Positions 25,859 to 34,127 of a DNA stretch of 64,000 nucleotides are shown here, piece by piece. The number at the start of each line of letters is the position of its first letter. Position 1 is the first letter of the stretch. The translations under genes were made by a program, and so were the position numbers. The DNA is from Curtobacterium oceanosedimentum (GTDB lineage Bacteria; Actinomycetota; Actinomycetes; Actinomycetales; Microbacteriaceae): contig NZ_JAIXIG010000004.1 in assembly GCF_020297365.1 (NCBI RefSeq), positions 62,001-126,000 on the forward strand, read 5' to 3'. The notes beneath the pieces are model-generated. The model saw nothing but the letters and a program-made list of their open reading frames with translations, was not told the origin of the DNA and searched no databases.

Positions 25859-26688
25859 GCTGCGGCTCCGGTGCCCTGTACACGCTGGACGGCGAGCCGG
25901 TCGGCCGCGCCGGGCACCGACCCCAGGGTGTGTGCCGCCACGGTGACGGTGCCCCGTCGGAGCAGACACACCCCCGCGTCCCGCGACTGGCCGCTGTGCC
26001 AGGTCATCCCGTCGCGGTGGTCCCACGCCAGGAACCCGGGTTCGATCCGGTCTATGCCCGTGCCGAGCCGCAGCAGGTCGGGCATGGTCGACCAGATGCC
26101 GCCCGCCGGCGCGTACGGTCCGGAACCGATGCTCCACGGTTCGCGGGGCCGACCGAGCCACGACCTGAGCGACGCACGGCGCTCGGGTGGAGGGTCGAGG
26201 GTGCCGCTGCTGATGCCGAGCGGCAGCAGGACCGTGCGCTCGGCGACGCTGAACCAGTGCTCCTGCGTCACGTGCTCGAGCAACCGACCCAGCACGGCGT
26301 AGCCCAGGTTCGAGTACTCGCGATCACCGGGCGCCGGTGCCGGCTGCTGCAGGGCCCCCGTCACGTCGGCGTCGGTCAGCCCGGCGTAGGGGTCGCCGAC
26401 GATCCCGGCGGACATGCCGGCGTGCACGCGGGGGAGTCCCGAGCGGTGCCGGACGAGGTCCTCGACGGTGTACTCGGCGTGACGCGGGACATCGGGCAGC
26501 AGTTCCCGGGCGGGCGTCGTCCGGGGGATGCCGCGGTCGGCCAGGGTGACGAGGACGGCAGCAGCGGTCACGGTCTTCGTGACGCTGGCCCACTCCACCA
26601 GGGAGTCGCCTTCGTAGCGTCGGCCCAGTTCCGCGGTGACGTCGCCGTTCCCGGGGTCGACGAGCAAGGCTCGGTTCGCAGCGGTCAC
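25855..26688 (-). CDS. Beta-lactamase-fold serine hydrolase
   Basis: A 277-aa protein of the class C beta-lactamase/esterase fold. The SxxK motif is SVTK (about 36-39), the YxN motif is YSNLGYAVLGRLLEH (near 145), and the conserved loop HRSGLPRVHAG is present. The expected HTG/HSG box near the C-terminus is represented by AHTLGS. GTG start at 26688 with AGGAGC upstream. There is no signal peptide, so it is probably a cytoplasmic esterase or peptidase-like enzyme. It is followed by a coupled small gene. Length is shorter than secreted homologues. Confidence 0.87.
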   Translation of the reverse strand: MTAANRALLVDPGNGDVTAELGRRYEGDSLVEWASVTKTVTAAAVLVTLADRGIPRTTPARELLPDVPRHAEYTVEDLVRHRSGLPRVHAGMSAGIVGDPYAGLTDADVTGALQQPAPAPGDREYSNLGYAVLGRLLEHVTQEHWFSVAERTVLLPLGISSGTLDPPPERRASLRSWLGRPREPWSIGSGPYAPAGGIWSTMPDLLRLGTGIDRIEPGFLAWDHRDGMTWHSGQSRDAGVCLLRRGTVTVAAHTLGSVPGAADRLAVQRVQGTGAAA

Positions 26689-26713
26689 GCTCGTGCTCCT
26701 GACTCGGTGGGTT

Positions 26714-26796
26714 CCACCAGCCGGTACCGGCGCACCGCGCCAGCGGGGTGACGGCCGTGCCTGGAGGCGCGGTGCCAGCTGGCACCGCGCCTCCAG
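26714..26796. repeat. Composite A+B intergenic element, inverted orientation
   Basis: The A part is a perfect 36-bp palindrome (arms 26761-26778 and 26779-26796, CTGGAGGCGC... / ...GCGCCTCCAG, no loop). The B part (26714-26757) is the reverse complement of the B at 22561-22606, nearly base for base. It lies between two minus-strand genes. Confidence 0.88.
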
Positions 26797-26854
26797 TCCG
26801 CTGCCCTGGTCGCGTCCACGGCGTTGCGGCGCTGCGGCAGTCCTGCTGCCGCGT

Positions 26855-27886
26855 TCACGCGACGGGAACCGTCGCAGGCGACCACCCCAGCTCCGGGCCG
26901 AGCCGCTCCGCCATGTCGGTGATGATCTGCGCGTAGTCGTCCGGCTCGAACGAGAACGGGAGCGCGAAGGCGACCTCGGTCACCGCCTGGTAGCCGACGT
27001 CCGCTCGCAGGCGGTCGGCGATCTCGACGGACGTGCCCACCAGGTCGGCGGCGAAGAGCATGCCGGCGGGACCCGTCGGGACGCCGACGCGGCCGGAGCG
27101 GCTGTCGACGTAGGCGCGGTACCGCTCCTGCTGCTCGCGCGTCGCGGTGTCGGTCGGGATGACCACCAGGCCCTGCGAGACACGTGCCGCCGCGCGGTCG
27201 GGGTGCGCGTCGAGGTAGGCGTCGATCTGCGCGCGCTGGTTCGTGGCGAAGTCAGTGCCGTGCTCGCTCCGCGTGACGCTCGAGGTCAGCAGGTGGAAGC
27301 CGTTCTCGCCCGCCCAGACGGCCGACTTCGTGCTGCCGGTGCCGTACCAGAGGCGGTCGACCAGCCCCGGGCTGTGCGGCTGGACGGTGCGGGCGAACTC
27401 CTCGATCCCGCGACGCTCGACGGGGTCGGTCACGGCGTCGCCGCGGACGAGGTTGCGGAAGCGCAGGAGCCGTTCGTTGCCGAGGTCCTCGTGCTCCGCG
27501 GTGTCGGGGTAGATCGCGTCGCGGTACAGGTCGAAGTGCATCGGGGTGCCGACCGAGAAGCCGGGGTGCAGGCGGCCGCCCAGGAGCACGTCGACCGTGC
27601 TGAGGTCCTCGGCGAGGCGGAACGGGTTCTCCGCCCCGATCGGCGTGACGGCGGTGCCGAGCTCGATGCGGGTCGTGCGCTGCGAGGCCGCGGCCATCAC
27701 GGCCACGGGGGACGAGATGCCGTGCTGTAGGTGCCGGTGGCGCAGCCAGGCGCTGTCGAAGCCGAGGGCCTCGGCGCGCTCGATCACCCGCAGCGTGTCC
27801 TCGTGGCCCTCGGACGGTCGCGCGGGGTCGAACGACCCGATCGTCAGGAAACCGAGGCGTTGCAGGGGCGTTCCGTCGAGGGGCAT
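26855..27886 (-). CDS. LLM-class flavin-dependent oxidoreductase
   Basis: A 343-aa luciferase-like monooxygenase, probably FMN-dependent. It has the typical opening strand LGFLTIGSFDP, HEDTLRVIERAEALGFDSAWLRHRH, SSPVAVMAAASQRTTRIELGTAVTP, DVLLGGRLHPGFSVG and WYGTGSTKSAVWAGENGFHLL. The C-terminal LVGTSVEIADRLRAD is the usual end of the barrel. The subgroup is that of putative FMN oxidoreductases with unknown substrates. ATG at 27886. A VOC-family gene follows upstream after 25 bases on the same strand, so the two may form an operon. Confidence 0.92.
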   Translation of the reverse strand: MPLDGTPLQRLGFLTIGSFDPARPSEGHEDTLRVIERAEALGFDSAWLRHRHLQHGISSPVAVMAAASQRTTRIELGTAVTPIGAENPFRLAEDLSTVDVLLGGRLHPGFSVGTPMHFDLYRDAIYPDTAEHEDLGNERLLRFRNLVRGDAVTDPVERRGIEEFARTVQPHSPGLVDRLWYGTGSTKSAVWAGENGFHLLTSSVTRSEHGTDFATNQRAQIDAYLDAHPDRAAARVSQGLVVIPTDTATREQQERYRAYVDSRSGRVGVPTGPAGMLFAADLVGTSVEIADRLRADVGYQAVTEVAFALPFSFEPDDYAQIITDMAERLGPELGWSPATVPVA

Positions 27887-27911
27887 GCGTCGATCGTGCC
27901 AGATGCGTGGC

Positions 27912-28304
27912 TCAGGGCCGGGGCTCCTTGACCAGCGCCTCCACGTTGTTGCCGTCCGGGTCGGACACGAACGCGGCGTAGGCGCCGTACTCCGGCCAGT
28001 ACCGCGGCTCGTGACGCGACACCCCTCCGGCGGCGACGGCTTCGCGGTGGAAGGCGTCGACCTCGCTCCGCGAGCCGGCCTCGAACGCCAGGTGGAGTCC
28101 GCGCGTCACCGCCTCCGGGGTCCGGGCGGTCTCGAGCGAGACGCTCGGGGTGTCGTCCCCGTGCTGCCAGAACTCGGCGACGGAGTCGGTGCGGTGGCCC
28201 GCTCCGATGCCGAGGGGTGCGAGGGCGGCGGTGTAGAACGCGGCGCTCGCGGCGAAGTCGCCGGCGAAGACGCCCAGGTGGTGGATGAGGTGACGACCGG
28301 GCAT
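27912..28304 (-). CDS. VOC-family (glyoxalase/bleomycin-resistance fold) protein
   Basis: A 130-aa protein with the paired beta-alpha-beta-beta-beta fold. Motifs: HHLGVFAGDFAASAAFYTAAL at the start, GLHLAFEA in the middle, and the closing AAFVSDPDGNNVEALVKEP, which carries the metal-ligand Glu. His9 or His10 is the first possible metal ligand. These enzymes isomerise, cleave or sequester small molecules; the substrate is unknown. It is 25 bases upstream of the LLM oxidoreductase on the same strand and divergent from the SMP-30 gene. Confidence 0.9.
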   Translation of the reverse strand: MPGRHLIHHLGVFAGDFAASAAFYTAALAPLGIGAGHRTDSVAEFWQHGDDTPSVSLETARTPEAVTRGLHLAFEAGSRSEVDAFHREAVAAGGVSRHEPRYWPEYGAYAAFVSDPDGNNVEALVKEPRP

Positions 28305-28374
28305 GCGACGACCCTAGGCCGCCGCCACCGCATCCGTCCGGGCAGCGGCACGGTCCCGCTGGCAGGCTGGGCCC

Positions 28375-29241
28375 GTGCACATCACCCTGGACTCCGCGAC
28401 CGACATCGTCATCTCCGGCATCCGCTTCCCGGAGGGCAACCGCTGGCACGACGGGCGGCTCTGGTACTCGGACATGCACACCGGCGAGGTGTTCTCGGTC
28501 GACCCCGCCGCGACCGACGGCCCGCGGCTCGAGGCCACCGTCGACGGGCAGTCGTCCGGCCTCGGGTGGCTCGCCGACGGGCGTCTGATCGTCAGCTCGA
28601 TGGAGTCCCGCACGGTCGTCGCCGTCGATGCGGACGGCCGTTCCTCGGTGTTCGCCAACCTGTCCACCGTCGAGTCGTCCCTCGTGAACGACCTGGTCGT
28701 GGACGAGGCGACCGGTCGCACGTACATCGGGGCCTTCGGGTACGACCTGTACGCGGGTGAGGAGCTGCGACCCGGACCGCTCTGGGTGATCGACACCGAC
28801 GGCTCCGTCCGCCTGGCAGCCGAGGGCCTGGTGTTCCCGAACAGCGCCAACATCCTGCCCGGCACCCGGACCCTGGTGGTCAGCGAGACCTGGGGCGGTC
28901 GGCTCACGGCGTTCGACATCGAGGACGACGGCTCACTGACGGGCCGACGTGAGTGGGCGGCACTGCCCGGCGGTGTGACCCCGGACGGCAGCACGGTCGA
29001 CCGAGACGGCGGGATCTGGGTCTGCTCCGTCGACACGGGGGAGTTCCTCCGGGTCCTCGAGGGTGGCGAGGTGACGGATCGCATCGACGCACCCGGCGAC
29101 TGCGCGATCGACTGCGCGCTCGGTGGCGAGGACGGGCGGACGCTCTACCTGGCGACCGCCGACAGCTACGACCCGGCCGTCACGGCGACGACGCGTGCAG
29201 GACGGATCAGCTCGGTCCGGGTCGAGGTGCCGGGGTGGTGA
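28375..29241 (+). CDS. SMP-30/gluconolactonase-family protein
   Basis: A 288-aa six-bladed beta propeller of the SMP-30/gluconolactonase/LRE family, which hydrolyses sugar lactones or related esters with a metal ion. The family's metal ligands appear in order: FPEGNRW (first Glu), SLVNDLVVDEATGRTYIG (Asn-Asp), and PNSANILPGTR and VTPDGSTVDRDGGIWVC (Asp). GTG start at 28375. The end overlaps the next gene (GTGA), so the two are translationally coupled. Confidence 0.9.
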   Translation: MHITLDSATDIVISGIRFPEGNRWHDGRLWYSDMHTGEVFSVDPAATDGPRLEATVDGQSSGLGWLADGRLIVSSMESRTVVAVDADGRSSVFANLSTVESSLVNDLVVDEATGRTYIGAFGYDLYAGEELRPGPLWVIDTDGSVRLAAEGLVFPNSANILPGTRTLVVSETWGGRLTAFDIEDDGSLTGRREWAALPGGVTPDGSTVDRDGGIWVCSVDTGEFLRVLEGGEVTDRIDAPGDCAIDCALGGEDGRTLYLATADSYDPAVTATTRAGRISSVRVEVPGW

Positions 29242-29840
29242 ACCCGGGCGACCTCGCCGAGGCGACACGTCGCGCCGAGTACCTGGCCGAGCACGGACCG
29301 ACCGTGGTGGTCATGTCGCAGCAGGCGGGTTTCGCGGGGCTGTCGGTCGTCTGGGTGGCAGCCACTGCTCCTGCCGCGTTCCGGCCCGACACGCTGGTCT
29401 GGTTCCTCCTCGCCGTCGCCGGAGCGGTCGTGGCCGTGACGGTCTGGGTGCGCGCTCGGCGCCGCCACACGCTGGTGCCCTACGTCGTCGAGACGCCCGA
29501 GCAGCCCCTCGCGGCACTCGTGGCGACCGACCGCAAGCTCGTCGGACGACAGGTCGGAGGACGGGCACCGGTCACACCGGACACCGCGCCGTTGGTGCGT
29601 GCACTGCTCGAGTGGCAGCGTCGGTCCACTCGGAACTCGATCCCGATGCTGGTCGGCTTGTCGTCGAGCCTGTCAGGGCTCGGCGGCTACTCGATGGCCG
29701 AGTTCGGTGGTCCGCGATGGCTGCTCCTGGTGCTGCTCGGCTGCGTCGCGGCGCTCATGACGGTCCTGACGGTCGTCGAGGGGCATCGCCGCGGCCGGGT
29801 CCTGGCCGCGCTCGAGCGGGAACCCGCTCCGGCGGTCTGA
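29238..29840 (+). CDS. Membrane protein with four helices, coupled to SMP-30 gene
   Basis: A 200-aa protein from the GTG at 29238, overlapping the upstream stop. Two hydrophobic hairpins are visible: GFAGLSVVWVAATAPAAF with TLVWFLLAVAGAVVAVTVWV, and SIPMLVGLSSSLSGLGGYSM with WLLLVLLGCVAALMTVLTVV. They are separated by a soluble loop of about 65 residues (VETPEQPLAALVATDRKLVG). No family is recognised. Its co-translation with the lactonase-like gene is the only clue to function. Confidence 0.75.
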   Translation: MNPGDLAEATRRAEYLAEHGPTVVVMSQQAGFAGLSVVWVAATAPAAFRPDTLVWFLLAVAGAVVAVTVWVRARRRHTLVPYVVETPEQPLAALVATDRKLVGRQVGGRAPVTPDTAPLVRALLEWQRRSTRNSIPMLVGLSSSLSGLGGYSMAEFGGPRWLLLVLLGCVAALMTVLTVVEGHRRGRVLAALEREPAPAV

Positions 29841-29904
29841 CGCACCACCGTTGACCGAGGGCGCCCGTACCGAGCCGTCCGTGGACGACCCGGTACGGAT
29901 CCAC

Positions 29905-31170
29905 TCACGCGTCGAGGTCGGCCGTCGACGCGATCCGCACCCGTTCCGGCAGGCTCCGCAGCGCCGCACGCCACACCCAGGCCGCGGTGGTGAACACTCC
30001 GGCGGTGAGGACCCACAGCACCCACGGCGTCGGTGAGTCGAGCAGGCCCAGGGTGAGGGGGAAGAGCGCCATCCCGACGGAGCCCGCCGTCTGGAACACC
30101 CCGATCGCCCGTCCTCTCACCCGAGGGTGTGGTGCCTCGGCCATGACGGCGTTCGCCGCGGGCAGGTACACCATGTCCGCCACCGCGAGCAGGACGGCGA
30201 CCAGGACGACGGACACCCAGGCCAGGGTTCCGTGCAGGGGCGGCAGGAACACGAGCGGCGCTGCCGTGGCCGCGGTCAGCACGGCGCCGATGCCGATGAG
30301 CCGGTCACGCCGGAGACCGGCGACGTGTTTCGTCACCGTCGTCTGCAGGACGGCACAGAGCCCCGTCGCGATGGCGAACTGCAGGGGTGCCACCGCGGGC
30401 GGCAGGTTCCACCGCTGCACGAAGAGCACGCTGAAGGCGACGTTCGGCAGCACCATGGCGGGTCCGATCAGGAACTGCCCGAGCGTGATCAGACGCATCG
30501 ACCGATCAGCGACGAACTCGCGCAGGGAGCCGTCGGAGGACGCTGACCGATCGACCGTGTCCGAGCTGTTCGTGCGCCGCTGCCCGCTCCGTTGCGTCGC
30601 GAACACGATCGCGGCGGCGACGCTGGTGACGACGTTCGCCAGGATGAGCCAGCGGAGCCCGTCCTGCCCCTGCGCGAGCGTGACCGCGGCGACCACGGCC
30701 CCGGCACCGAGCGCGGCGGCCTTCGTCGCCTCGAGGAACGCGAACCACCGCTCGAAGGGGCGTCCGGCGGCGAGGTCGTGCACGTACGCCGTCCACGACG
30801 TCCAGTAGAGCCGCTCGGATGCGTTGGCCAGGAAGATCGCCGCGAAGATCACCGCGGGTTCGTGCGCGACGAGGTAGAGCGCGAACCCGGCAGCGGACAT
30901 CAGGTTGTTGACGATCATCGACGCCTTCGCGCCGAACCGGTCGGTGAGGACACCACCGAGGAGCCCGACGGGCAGCGCGACCAGGGAACCGATCGTCGAG
31001 AGGACGCCGATCACCGCGAGTGGTACGTCGGTGGTGAGTGTGAAGTAGACGATCGTGAGCGGGAGGGTGAGTCCGGCACCGATCGTGTCGATGAGGACGG
31101 GGAACGTGACGAAACGGTGTTCGCCGAGCGTCGAGAGCGAGGCCCGCAGGCGGGCAGGAGTGAAGAGCAT
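29905..31170 (-). CDS. Major facilitator superfamily transporter (DHA3/multidrug-type)
   Basis: A 421-aa exporter with 12 predicted membrane helices. The ATG at 31170 is chosen because MLFTPARLRASLSTLGEHRF is a typical cytoplasmic start; a GTG at 31248 is open upstream. The MFS loop 2-3 signature reads GLLGGVLTDRFGAKASMIV. The central loop holds a Ser/Asp-rich stretch between helices 6 and 7, and the corresponding loop 8-9 motif is KHVAGLRRDRLIGIG. The group includes macrolide and multidrug efflux pumps; the substrate is unknown. Confidence 0.88.
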   Translation of the reverse strand: MLFTPARLRASLSTLGEHRFVTFPVLIDTIGAGLTLPLTIVYFTLTTDVPLAVIGVLSTIGSLVALPVGLLGGVLTDRFGAKASMIVNNLMSAAGFALYLVAHEPAVIFAAIFLANASERLYWTSWTAYVHDLAAGRPFERWFAFLEATKAAALGAGAVVAAVTLAQGQDGLRWLILANVVTSVAAAIVFATQRSGQRRTNSSDTVDRSASSDGSLREFVADRSMRLITLGQFLIGPAMVLPNVAFSVLFVQRWNLPPAVAPLQFAIATGLCAVLQTTVTKHVAGLRRDRLIGIGAVLTAATAAPLVFLPPLHGTLAWVSVVLVAVLLAVADMVYLPAANAVMAEAPHPRVRGRAIGVFQTAGSVGMALFPLTLGLLDSPTPWVLWVLTAGVFTTAAWVWRAALRSLPERVRIASTADLDA

Positions 31171-31413
31171 CGAGGAGATCCCGGGAGTCGTCGCGCGTCC
31201 GGGTTCCGGGCGCGCGGGCAAGCAGAGAACCGTGAGCGAAGTGCTCACGTGCCGGAGGGGTCGACGCGGGGACGTCGACTCAGCGCTGCGTTGCCATGGC
31301 TCCAAGGGTGTTCGATCCGGGTGCGACACGATTCTGCACCACCGGGGATTCGATGCCAGACGCTACCGCCTCGACGTGTCCTCCGCCACTGCCCGGGGCC
31401 GGGAACCGGCCGC

Positions 31414-31500
31414 TGACGGACGGGAGGCCCGGTGCCAGCTGGCACCGTCCCTCCAGACCCGGCCGTCACCCGCTGGCGCGGTGCACCGCTGCCGGCTGGT
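31414..31500. repeat. Composite A+B intergenic element
   Basis: The A part (31414-31437 and partly paired 31438-31455) has the GACGGACGGGAGGCCCGGTG arm, but its right arm switches to CCGTCCCTCCAG, as in the 22520 copy. The B part runs 31459-31500 (CGGCCGTCACCCGCTGGCGC). It occupies the 376-base gap between the MFS gene and the next small gene, in which nothing else is evident. Confidence 0.82.
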
Positions 31501-31546
31501 GAGGCCGGCCTGGAGAGGCCTCGGCCGAAACGATAGGTTCGCACGC

Positions 31547-31786
31547 ATGACCCCTCGACGTGTCGTACTCGTGACACTGGGTGCGCTGGTCGTCATCATC
31601 GGCTTCGTGGTGATGGCCCACTCGGACAGCAGGCTCGACCGTCTGGTGGCGTTCCTCGTCATCTTCGCCGGGTGGGCTCTGGTCATGTTCACCACGGCCC
31701 GGCCGGGTCAAGCGGCACTCGCCCGCTACTGGAGCAAGTACGAGAAGACGGAGCACCGACACACGTCACGCCCGCCCGACCGGTGA
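31547..31786 (+). CDS. Small membrane protein, two helices
   Basis: A 79-aa protein from the ATG at 31547. Helices are VVLVTLGALVVIIGFVVMAH and LVAFLVIFAGWALVMFTTA, followed by a charged tail ending in HTSRPPDR. Not recognised. It is in line with the two small membrane genes downstream. Confidence 0.65.
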   Translation: MTPRRVVLVTLGALVVIIGFVVMAHSDSRLDRLVAFLVIFAGWALVMFTTARPGQAALARYWSKYEKTEHRHTSRPPDR

Positions 31787-31830
31787 GCGATCGGCCGCCC
31801 AGACAGTGGTTGGCCTCTACGCTCAGACAC

Positions 31831-31977
31831 ATGAACGCCCTTGTCGTCACCGCGGTCGTGCTGCTCGCTGCTGTCAATCCGAACTCGGGCGCGACGATTC
31901 CTCTGTGGGCGTTCGTCCTCCTGGTCGTGGCGATCGTCGCTGTCGGGGTCACGATGTTTCTTCGCCGCAAGCGCTGA
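31831..31977 (+). CDS. Very small membrane protein
   Basis: A 48-aa peptide from the ATG at 31831. It has an N-terminal hydrophobic stretch ALVVTAVVLLAAV, a short NPNSGATIPLW turn, a second helix AFVLLVVAIVAVGVTMF and an RRKR tail. There is no clear RBS. The turn before the second helix faintly resembles a degenerate sorting signal, but no L-P-x-T-G is present. Existence as a gene is plausible, not certain. Confidence 0.5.
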   Translation: MNALVVTAVVLLAAVNPNSGATIPLWAFVLLVVAIVAVGVTMFLRRKR

Positions 31978-32030
31978 CTGTCCTTCGGAGAGCGGGGGCG
32001 TCGCGTCCGGTAGCGGATCGGCCAACGAGA

Positions 32031-32076
32031 CGGCGCTGGTCGGCGCTGGCCGGCGCTGGCCGGCGCTGGCCGGCGC
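32031..32076. repeat. 10-bp tandem repeat
   Basis: The unit CGGCGCTGGC is repeated about 4.6 times without interruption, the first copy ending in T instead of C. It lies in the noncoding gap between two small membrane-protein genes. Confidence 0.85.
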
Positions 32077-32159
32077 ACGATCAGCTACCGGGACCGCAGG
32101 CCGCAGCTCTCGTCGAGCATGGGACTGCTTCACGAGGTGCCCTCAGTAGCTTCGCTCTC

Positions 32160-32729
32160 ATGAAGAAGAACCAGGTCGGGGAACCATCGACCGAACACGA
32201 CCCGTACGCGCGAAGGCCCGGGTTCGTGACGGGCGTCGACGGGCGGACGGATCGAACGACGACGGCGATGGTCGCCGGCATCGCGGCTGCGGCCGTCGGC
32301 TTGTTCATCTCCGGCCTGCTGCAGATCGCCGAGTGGATCGCATTCCCGGCGTGTGCAGCCGTGGGGGTCGCCGTGTGGCTGGTCTTGCGTGCGCGTCAAC
32401 GTCGACGTGAGGAGCGCGCAGGTCGGTCGCCAGACGCCGTGTCCGAGGCGCGTGACCGTGCCACCGCGGAAGCGAACGGAGGACGCCGGTTCTTCATCGC
32501 GACGAACCCCGTCGTCGTCATCGTGATGGGTGTGATCTTCCTCGGGCTGGCGTCCGCGCCGTTGCTGTCCGGAGACGTGTCGGTCGGACGAGTCGTCGTC
32601 GCCGTCGCGGTCGGGGTCAGCGGGGTCGCGACCATCGGGCAAGGAGCCGGGACGCTGATCCTGCAGCGCCGACAGAAGGCGTCGGCGCCGCTGCGCAGCT
32701 CGGGGTCCGCCGACGAGCGCGAGGTGTGA
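32160..32729 (+). CDS. Membrane protein with four helices
   Basis: A 189-aa protein from the ATG at 32160 (MKKNQVGEPS). The soluble N-terminus of about 35 residues is followed by two helices (TTAMVAGIAAAAVGLFISGL, WIAFPACAAVGVAVWLVL). A charged Arg/Glu-rich loop of about 45 residues and two more helices (VVIVMGVIFLGLASAPLL, VVVAVAVGVSGVATIGQG) come next. No family is recognised. Confidence 0.7.
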   Translation: MKKNQVGEPSTEHDPYARRPGFVTGVDGRTDRTTTAMVAGIAAAAVGLFISGLLQIAEWIAFPACAAVGVAVWLVLRARQRRREERAGRSPDAVSEARDRATAEANGGRRFFIATNPVVVIVMGVIFLGLASAPLLSGDVSVGRVVVAVAVGVSGVATIGQGAGTLILQRRQKASAPLRSSGSADEREV

Positions 32730-32858
32730 GCGCGGCGCACGAAGCACCCTGCCGCTGTCGTCTCGTCGGCCGATCGGCTCGGCCCGCGCGACACCCGCGC
32801 CGTCCCCGAGACCGTTCGCGCAGTCGGCGACGAGCGGTGCCTCCGCCGACAGCCCCGC

Positions 32859-34127
32859 TCAGGCCGCGCCGTGACTGGCGCGGCTCCGACGCGAGAGCGA
32901 GTCGATGATGACGGCGAGCAGCAGGACCGCACCGGTGATCATGTAGCGGATCGACGAGTCCAGGCTGAGCAGGGTGAGCCCGTTCGAGATCGACTGGATC
33001 ACGATGATGCCCAGCAGCGCCGACCACGCGCTGCCGCGTCCGCCGAACAGGCTGGTCCCACCGATGACGGCGGCGGCGATGGCGTTGAGGTTCGTGTCGC
33101 CGGCGCCGGAGGACAGGCTCGCCGAGTTGAGGCGGGCGGCCGCGAGGATGCCGCCGACGGTCGCGAACAGCGAGGTCAGCATGAACACCGAGATGTAGAT
33201 GCGGTTGACCCGGATGCCGGATCGGCGGGCGGCCTCGACGTTGCCGCCGACCGCGAACACCGAGCGACCCCACCGGGTGCGCTTGAGCACGAAGTTCATG
33301 AGCACCACGAGCACGATGAAGAACACGAACGACGAGCCGGTCCCGAAGTCGCGGGACAGGTACCAGACCATCAGGGCGAGTCCGAGGAACAGGGCGACGG
33401 ACTTCACGATGGTCAGGGACATCGCACCGGTCGACAGTCCGGCGCGTCGGCGGCGGGCGGCGCGACGGACCTCGGTGAAGAACAGTCCGCCGGCGGCAAG
33501 AGCGGCGAGCAGGTACGCGAGCCACGGCGGCAGGTACGAAGCCGATGCGAACTGCACGATCGGCGAGTCGTACGGCAGGTTGATGGAGCCGTTCGGTCCG
33601 AGGATGAGCAGCTGCAGGCCGAGGAACCCGAGCAGTCCGGCGAGCGTGATGACGAAGCTCGGCACACCGAAGCGCGTGAACAGCAGCCCGTAGAGCAGCC
33701 CGGCGGCGGCACCGACGGCCAGGGCGACGACGAGGACGAGCCAGAGCGGCCAGCCGAGCGTGGTGAGACCCTGGCCGAGGATCGCGGCGGAGAGCCCGCT
33801 GACGCTGCCGACGGACAGGTCGATCTCGCCGAGCAGCAGGACGAGCACGATGCCGATCGCGATGGTGCCGACCGCGGCGCACTGCAGGGCCAGGTTGACC
33901 AGGTTGCCCGGGGACAGGAAGTCGGGGGAGAGCGCCTGGAACACCGCCCAGATGACGATGAGCCCGACGACCACCGGCAGCGACCCGATGTCGCCGCCGC
34001 GGACCCGTCGGACGAAGGCCTTCGCGGCGCCGCCGAGTCCTTGGTCACGCAGCAGCCGCTCGTCCTGCAGGTCCGCCGCCGAGGGGGTCGGGGTCGCCGC
34101 GGTGAGGGTCTCGTCGGTCTTGCTCAT
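32859..34127 (-). CDS. Sugar ABC transporter permease (XylH/RbsC type)
   Basis: A 422-aa inner-membrane permease of the BPD_transp_2 family. The ATG at 34127 overlaps the ATPase stop (ATGA), which fixes it; a soluble N-terminus precedes the first helix. Typical motifs are ALQCAAVGTIAIGIVLVLLLGEIDLSVGSVSGLSAA, GVPSFVITLAGLLGFLGLQLL, and GGTSLFGGRGSAWSALLGIIVI near the C-terminus. The length over 400 aa with a long periplasmic insertion (ILGPNGSINLPYDSPIVQFA) matches xylose-type permeases rather than the shorter RbsC. It is the third gene of the importer operon. Confidence 0.92.
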   Translation of the reverse strand: MSKTDETLTAATPTPSAADLQDERLLRDQGLGGAAKAFVRRVRGGDIGSLPVVVGLIVIWAVFQALSPDFLSPGNLVNLALQCAAVGTIAIGIVLVLLLGEIDLSVGSVSGLSAAILGQGLTTLGWPLWLVLVVALAVGAAAGLLYGLLFTRFGVPSFVITLAGLLGFLGLQLLILGPNGSINLPYDSPIVQFASASYLPPWLAYLLAALAAGGLFFTEVRRAARRRRAGLSTGAMSLTIVKSVALFLGLALMVWYLSRDFGTGSSFVFFIVLVVLMNFVLKRTRWGRSVFAVGGNVEAARRSGIRVNRIYISVFMLTSLFATVGGILAAARLNSASLSSGAGDTNLNAIAAAVIGGTSLFGGRGSAWSALLGIIVIQSISNGLTLLSLDSSIRYMITGAVLLLAVIIDSLSRRSRASHGAA

